Assembly (NCBI RefSeq): GCF_900078315.1
Contig: NZ_FKBS01000025.1
Location: 310,001 to 374,000, forward strand
Origin: Bordetella ansorpii
Lineage (GTDB): Bacteria > Pseudomonadota > Gammaproteobacteria > Burkholderiales > Burkholderiaceae_B
DNA: 64,000 nt
Reading direction: 5' to 3'
A model generated the notes under the pieces. The model saw only the letters and a list, made by a program, of their open reading frames with translations, was not told the DNA's origin and searched no databases. Within the stretch, counting starts at the first letter, position 1, and each line of letters opens with the position of its first letter. This document shows positions 58,833 through 64,000 of the stretch, in pieces. The position numbers and the translations under genes are program-made.

Positions 58833-59336
58833 TTACATCGGCGCCACGCGCGTAGGGCCGGCGCCGCTGATGACCTGCACGCGCTGACCGACGCTGATCG
58901 GCTGGTCGGCCTCTTGGGCCACGACGCGGGTTTCACCGTTGTCCAGGCGAACGGTGATCTCCAGGCCGGAGTTGCGGCCGACACGGTTCTCGACCGCGTT
59001 GCCGGCCAGCGCGCCCAGCAGGGCGCCGCCGACCGTGGCGATGGCCCGGCCCGAGCCGCCGCCGATGGCGTTACCGGCCACCCCGCCCAGCGCCGCGCCG
59101 CCGATCAGGCCGACGCCGCTGGAGCGGTCTTCTTGAATGGTGATGGGACGTACGCCCACGACAGTGCCGGTGCGAACGATCTGTTCGCGCTGCGCCTGGT
59201 CGTAGGAATAGACGCCGCTGGAAGCGCTGTGGTTGGCGCAGCCGGCAAGGGTAGCCATGGAGGTGGCGACGGCGGCGATGGCAAGCCAGCGGCTGGCGCG
59301 CGGCATCGTCGAGGAAAGAGTGGTAGCGCTTGTCAT
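58833..59336 (-). CDS. Glycine-zipper outer-membrane lipoprotein (SlyB-like)
   Basis: Lipoprotein of 167 residues with a lipobox LAGC at about residue 33, preceded by a long signal peptide. The central GVGLIGGAALGGVAGNAIGGGSG region is a glycine zipper that packs two membrane-interacting helices, followed by a small beta domain (LEITVRLDNGETRVV). SlyB-type proteins support outer-membrane integrity and are often under PhoPQ control elsewhere. No such box was recognised here. Confidence 0.88.
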   Translation of the reverse strand: MTSATTLSSTMPRASRWLAIAAVATSMATLAGCANHSASSGVYSYDQAQREQIVRTGTVVGVRPITIQEDRSSGVGLIGGAALGGVAGNAIGGGSGRAIATVGGALLGALAGNAVENRVGRNSGLEITVRLDNGETRVVAQEADQPISVGQRVQVISGAGPTRVAPM

Positions 59337-59494
59337 TGGGGCTCCTCGTGGGGAACTAGGCGTCGGTGATTCATGATACCTCTGCCCAAGGCGGATTGCC
59401 TTCCGCCGAGAAACAGGGTGCAACAGGTGATTGACGCGATCACGGGAGTTTCGGTTCCCGGCGGGCCCGTCCCTCGGCCCCACCGGGTCGACGA

Positions 59495-60436
59495 TCAGAC
59501 GGGCAGGCCGATGCCGTAGGCGGCGCGCAGTTGCGCGTCGATCTGCTGGCGCGATGGCGTGTGGTTCTGCGGACCGCGCGAGGCAACCTTGATGGCGCCC
59601 ATCACGTTGGCCAGGCGGGCGCTGTCCAGCCAGCTCATGCCGCTGGTCAGGCCGTACAGCAGGCCACCGCGGTGGGCATCGCCGCAACCGGTCGGGTCGA
59701 CGACGGCTTCGGCCTTCACGGGTGGGATCTCGATGGTTTCGCCGCCGGTCAGCAACGTGGCGCCCTGGGCGCCACGCGTCACCACCACGGCCTGCAGGCC
59801 GCTGGCGATGTCGGCCAGGCTGTGGCCGGTGCGCTGCTCGATCACGCCCGCTTCGTAGTCGTTGGCGGTCAGCACCTGGGCCAGGCCCAGCATGCGCATG
59901 ATGTCTTCGCCGGAGAACAGCGGCATGGCCTGGCCCAGGTCGAAGACGAAGGGAATGCCCTTGCGGTTCAGGCGCTCGGCATGGGCGAACATGCCTTCCT
60001 TGGCGTCCGGCGCGACCACGCCCCAGGCGGCATCGGCATCGCTCAGGTCGTTCTGCGCCGCCAGCGCCATCGCGCCCGGGTGGAAGGCGGCGATCTGGTT
60101 GTCGTTCAGGTCGGTCGTGATGAAGCACTGGGCGGTGTAGGTGCCCGGCATGACACGCACGCGAGAGGTGTCGATGCCCAGGCCGGTCAGGCGCTCGATG
60201 TATTCGCCGGCATCTTCGCCGACGGTGGCGACCGGCACGGGCGTGCCGCCCAGCAGCTTCAGGTTGTAGGCGATGTTGCCCGCGCAACCGCCGTACTCCT
60301 TGCGCATGGTGGGCACCAGGAAGGACACGCTGAGCGACTGGATGCGGTCGGGCAGGATGTGGTCGCCGAAGCTTCCCTCGAACACGGCGATCGAGTCGAA
60401 CGCCATCGAACCGCAGATCAGTACGGGAGCAGTCAT
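59495..60436 (-). CDS. PfkB family carbohydrate (adenosine-type) kinase
   Basis: Ribokinase-superfamily kinase of 313 residues. The N-terminal GGCAGNIAYNLKLLGG and the C-terminal catalytic DPTGCGDAHRGGLL (Asp near 250) are both present. The closest family character is adenosine or sugar kinase; the exact substrate cannot be decided. It follows the DUF3426 gene by 11 bases and is probably in the prmA operon. Confidence 0.88.
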   Translation of the reverse strand: MTAPVLICGSMAFDSIAVFEGSFGDHILPDRIQSLSVSFLVPTMRKEYGGCAGNIAYNLKLLGGTPVPVATVGEDAGEYIERLTGLGIDTSRVRVMPGTYTAQCFITTDLNDNQIAAFHPGAMALAAQNDLSDADAAWGVVAPDAKEGMFAHAERLNRKGIPFVFDLGQAMPLFSGEDIMRMLGLAQVLTANDYEAGVIEQRTGHSLADIASGLQAVVVTRGAQGATLLTGGETIEIPPVKAEAVVDPTGCGDAHRGGLLYGLTSGMSWLDSARLANVMGAIKVASRGPQNHTPSRQQIDAQLRAAYGIGLPV

Positions 60437-60447
60437 GCTTTCATCCT

Positions 60448-62157
60448 TCAGGGAAAGAATTTATCGAGTTGGTAACCATTGACCTGCAGGCCCGCCACCT
60501 GGATGGGCACGGTCAGGGTAATTTCGGCGCCCGGGCCCAGGGGCCCCTTGGTGCCGGCGGGCAGATAGGCTTCGGGCAGGATGGCCTTGCGGGCCACCAC
60601 GGTATCGGACAGATCGGTCAGGTCCAGCATCAGGGCGGGCCAGTGCTGTTCCTTGTCGTAGCGGTTGCGCAGCACCACCGTCAGCACCAGGCGCGAGCGG
60701 CCATCGCCGGCGGTCTGCGCCGCGGCGCCAGCGGGCGGGCGCAGCGACGAGGACACAATGGAAATGCGCTCGATGCGGCGCGCGTAGCCCACCGTGCAGC
60801 CGACGGCCTGGCACAGGGTCGTCAGCGCCGGCCGCAGCGCGGGCGCAGCGATGGCGATCGAGGTGCGGTAGGCAAAGACCAGTTGCGCGCCCAGCGCCAG
60901 CAGGCCCAGCAGGCAGGCCCAGGTCCACAGGCGGCGCCAGGTGCGCCGCGAATCGATGCGGTCCTGATCCAGGAACTCGGGCGGCGTACGGCCGCTGTCG
61001 GTGGCGCTGGAATAACGGGTGCGGGCATCGCCGTAGACGGCGTCGGCCGAGGCGCCGTCGATGTCGTCTTCATCGTCGTGGCGCAGGCCGGGCTCGTTGC
61101 GGCCAGGGTCGGCGCGCGCGGACGAACGGAACGGGCGGGCGTCATGCGGGCGGCCGTGGCCGCGAATGGGGGGCTCGGCGCGCCACTGCGGTTCGTCGTC
61201 ACGGCCTGCTTCGTCGTCGGCCCCACGGATCGCCTCATCATGGCGCGTGCGCAAAGGCGGTTCGGCGCGCCAGCCCGGCTCATCATCCTGGTCTTCGTCA
61301 GCGCGGAAGGCTTCGTGGCGGGAAGCCGGTTCGCGAGCGCGCGCCGGAGGATCGACGTGCCAGGGAGGATCATCGCCGTGATCCCTCTCGGCACGGAATC
61401 CGGGCTGCCGGTCCATGCCCGGCGACGGCGCGGTGGACCTGCGGGATTCGTCGTCCCGATCATCGACATCGTCTCCCGCCCGGATGGGCGGATGCGATGC
61501 GCCGAAAGCGGGCTCCTGGCGGCGCTCGGCACGCCCACGCAGCACCGAGGGCGTCTCGGCCACGATACGTTGATCGCGCCGGCCCGTGGCGGGTTCGGCG
61601 CGCAGGACGCGGTCTTGCGATACGGAGAATTCGCTGTCATCGCGTGCACGGATGACGGGCGCGGGCGGATGGGAGGCCGCGGATGGCGGACGATGCGATG
61701 GCACATCCTGCTGCGGCGCAACGGCACCGGCCGGCGCTTGCCCTGCCCCGCCCTCGCTTGTCCGCGTACGGCCACGCAGCACGGCGGGCGGCGCGGAGAC
61801 CGCAGCCGCCACGGGCAATTCAGGCGCCGCGGACGCGACCGGAACCGGGGCCGGCGGCACCGGATACCCGCCCGGGTGAGTGCTGGAATACGCATCGCCG
61901 GAGCGTGGCGCCGTCGAACGAGGAAACTGCGGAACGGTCGGCGCCGGCGCCACGGGCGGATCGCCGGCCAGCGGCGCTGGCGCAGCGAATGGCGACATCG
62001 GCGGCGGCGCCACGGGAGCCTGCTCGCTTTCGAGAGACGCCCGGCCATCGAACACCGTGGAACATACACCGCAACGCACCAGTCCATTGCGCACGCGCAA
62101 CTGGTCGGCCACCACCCGGAAAGCGGTATGGCATTGCGGGCAACGGGTGATCGGCAT
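60448..62157 (-). CDS. Zinc-ribbon/DUF3426 membrane protein
   Basis: Protein of 569 residues. The N-terminus is a zinc ribbon of the MJ0042 type (Cys6, Cys9, Cys29, Cys32). Then comes a long Pro/Arg/Asp-rich disordered region (about 45-400) with degenerate repeats such as DDEPGWRAEPPLR and DDEPQWRAEPPIR. One transmembrane helix lies near 410-430, followed by the DUF3426 domain outside the cytoplasm. The function is unknown. Its place between prmA and a kinase gene, 12 bases from prmA, is typical in betaproteobacteria. Confidence 0.88.
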   Translation of the reverse strand: MPITRCPQCHTAFRVVADQLRVRNGLVRCGVCSTVFDGRASLESEQAPVAPPPMSPFAAPAPLAGDPPVAPAPTVPQFPRSTAPRSGDAYSSTHPGGYPVPPAPVPVASAAPELPVAAAVSAPPAVLRGRTRTSEGGAGQAPAGAVAPQQDVPSHRPPSAASHPPAPVIRARDDSEFSVSQDRVLRAEPATGRRDQRIVAETPSVLRGRAERRQEPAFGASHPPIRAGDDVDDRDDESRRSTAPSPGMDRQPGFRAERDHGDDPPWHVDPPARAREPASRHEAFRADEDQDDEPGWRAEPPLRTRHDEAIRGADDEAGRDDEPQWRAEPPIRGHGRPHDARPFRSSARADPGRNEPGLRHDDEDDIDGASADAVYGDARTRYSSATDSGRTPPEFLDQDRIDSRRTWRRLWTWACLLGLLALGAQLVFAYRTSIAIAAPALRPALTTLCQAVGCTVGYARRIERISIVSSSLRPPAGAAAQTAGDGRSRLVLTVVLRNRYDKEQHWPALMLDLTDLSDTVVARKAILPEAYLPAGTKGPLGPGAEITLTVPIQVAGLQVNGYQLDKFFP

Positions 62158-62169
62158 GGCGGAAAAAGC

Positions 62170-63090
62170 TCAGTCGCGGCGGCCGTGCAGGCACACCCAG
62201 CCGTCGCGCTCGCGCCAGACGGACATCTTCAGCCAGGGCGCGTAGGCCGCGGCCACTTCCTCGGCCTGCCGTTCGAGCACGCCGGACAGCACCAGGTCGC
62301 CGCCCGGCGCGACGCGCGCGGCCAGCATGGGCGCCAGCACCTTCAGCGGGTTGGACAGGATGTTGGCCACGACGACCTGGAACGTGCCGTCCTGCAGACC
62401 GTCGGGCAGCATGGCATCCAGTTCGACGCCATTGATCCGGGCGTTGTCCGCGGAAGATTGCACGGCCTGCGGATCGATGTCCACGGCCGTGACCGGACCG
62501 GAACCGAGCTTGCGCGCGGCGATCGCCAGGATGCCCGAGCCGCAGCCGTAATCCAGCACCGGCGCGCCCGCGGGCAGCTCGGCTTCCAGCCAGGCCAGGC
62601 ACAGATGCGTGGTGGGATGGCTGCCGGTGCCGAACGCCAGGCCCGGATCGAGTTCGATGTGGATGGCGTCCTCGCCACCCGCCTCGTGGGCGGTGACGGC
62701 GGGGTCGTCGCGGTGCCAACTGGGTACGATCCAGAGACGCTCGGCGATCTGGATCGGCGCGAACTGCGATTGCGTCAGGCGCACCCAGTCGGCGTCAGGC
62801 ACATCGCGCAGCGACCAGTCCCGGGCCGCGTCGGCGCCCAGGCCGGCTCCGGCCAAAGCCTCTTCCAGCATCTGGGCGGGATCGGCGCCGTCGGGCAGGA
62901 GGGCCACGACCCGGTTGCGGTCCCAGGCCTGCACATCGGGTTCGGTGCCGGGCTCGCCGAACAGCGGCCGTTCTTCAGCAGTGCCGAAGTCGGCGTCCTC
63001 GACAGAGACCGACAGCGCGCCTGCCTCGAGCAAGGCATCGGACAGCGCCTCGGCCTGCGCCTCCAGGCAGTGGAGCACGAGTTCACGCAT
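62170..63090 (-). CDS. prmA: Ribosomal protein L11 methyltransferase
   Basis: SAM-dependent enzyme trimethylating lysines of L11. Residues 1 to about 100 form the substrate-recognition domain; motif I is [14 protein letters not shown] near residue 170 and [12 protein letters not shown] holds the catalytic-site segment. The start [16 protein letters not shown] at 63090 gives 306 residues. It lies downstream of accC, a conserved gene order. Confidence 0.95.
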   Translation of the reverse strand: MRELVLHCLEAQAEALSDALLEAGALSVSVEDADFGTAEERPLFGEPGTEPDVQAWDRNRVVALLPDGADPAQMLEEALAGAGLGADAARDWSLRDVPDADWVRLTQSQFAPIQIAERLWIVPSWHRDDPAVTAHEAGGEDAIHIELDPGLAFGTGSHPTTHLCLAWLEAELPAGAPVLDYGCGSGILAIAARKLGSGPVTAVDIDPQAVQSSADNARINGVELDAMLPDGLQDGTFQVVVANILSNPLKVLAPMLAARVAPGGDLVLSGVLERQAEEVAAAYAPWLKMSVWRERDGWVCLHGRRD

Positions 63091-63122
63091 GGTGGAAGCC
63101 TGTTTGTGATTCGGTGAAAGCA

Positions 63123-63151
63123 GCCGGGCCACCCTTGCGGGGTGGCCCGGC
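63123..63151 (-). terminator. Hairpin between accC and prmA
   Basis: GCCGGGCCACCC pairs with GGGTGGCCCGGC around TTGCG, ten bases beyond the accC stop. On the minus strand only TGCTTTC follows, so it is probably a partial terminator. Confidence 0.55.
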
Positions 63152-63160
63152 CCGCCCGCG

Positions 63161-64000
<840 letters not shown>

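Overview
The window is a high-GC chromosomal segment of a betaproteobacterium in the Alcaligenaceae, most like Bordetella or Achromobacter. The evidence is a Bug/TctC-type periplasmic receptor without its membrane subunits, a lysine/alanine-rich histone H1-like protein, a fused one-chain indolepyruvate ferredoxin oxidoreductase, and the block rplM-rpsI-argC-erpA-anmK-M23 peptidase-tyrS. Species cannot be fixed from the sequence alone. I saw no rRNA, tRNA, CRISPR array, insertion sequence or prophage.

Layout. 0-7 kb: an Aer-like chemoreceptor, then the prkA-DUF444-spoVR stress operon on the minus strand with a well-matched sigma-54 promoter. 7-14.4 kb: ribD-ribE, an isochorismatase-like hydrolase with a GlxA-type regulator, a PBP5/6-type carboxypeptidase, and a CLC anion transporter divergent from a MarR regulator across a 27-bp palindrome. 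14.4-16.4 kb: glyA-nrdR. 16.6-24.2 kb: a plus-strand cluster that looks dedicated to sulfur amino acids: thiol dioxygenase, cystathionine beta-lyase-like enzyme, four-domain rhodanese and a complete polar amino-acid ABC importer, followed by a LysR regulator. 24.2-26.4 kb: a TetR/SDR/NAD(P)-binding protein cassette with two operator palindromes. 26.4-41.8 kb: mostly housekeeping genes (PEBP, tyrS, M23 peptidase, anmK, erpA, argC, rpsI, rplM, pmbA, darP, an esterase, a PatZ-like acetyltransferase, gltX). 41.8-48.9 kb: an MFS transporter, a lipoprotein, and a catabolic operon (Bug receptor, GntR regulator, LeuC-like and LeuD-like hydro-lyase subunits, isocitrate-lyase-superfamily lyase). 48.4-52.5 kb: an Lrp regulator divergent from indolepyruvate ferredoxin oxidoreductase. 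52.6-57 kb: nrdA-nrdB with tandem NrdR boxes. 57-64 kb: the H1-like protein, YggT, a SlyB-like lipoprotein, a PfkB sugar kinase, a zinc-ribbon/DUF3426 membrane protein, prmA and the 3' part of accC, which runs off the window.

How the parts connect. NrdR, encoded behind glyA, should control nrdAB 38 kb away: two NrdR-type boxes lie 32 bp apart, one over the inferred -10 element. The sulfur cluster would import a cystine-like amino acid, cleave or oxidise it, and handle persulfide sulfur through the rhodanese. Perfect GC-rich stem-loops flank its binding-protein gene and close the cluster. The LeuCD-like/lyase operon has 4-bp overlaps at both enzyme junctions and probably degrades an imported branched dicarboxylic acid rather than making leucine. 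The most unusual single observations are the four-domain rhodanese with one active-site cysteine, the composition shift inside nrdA, and several precise palindromes in divergent promoters.
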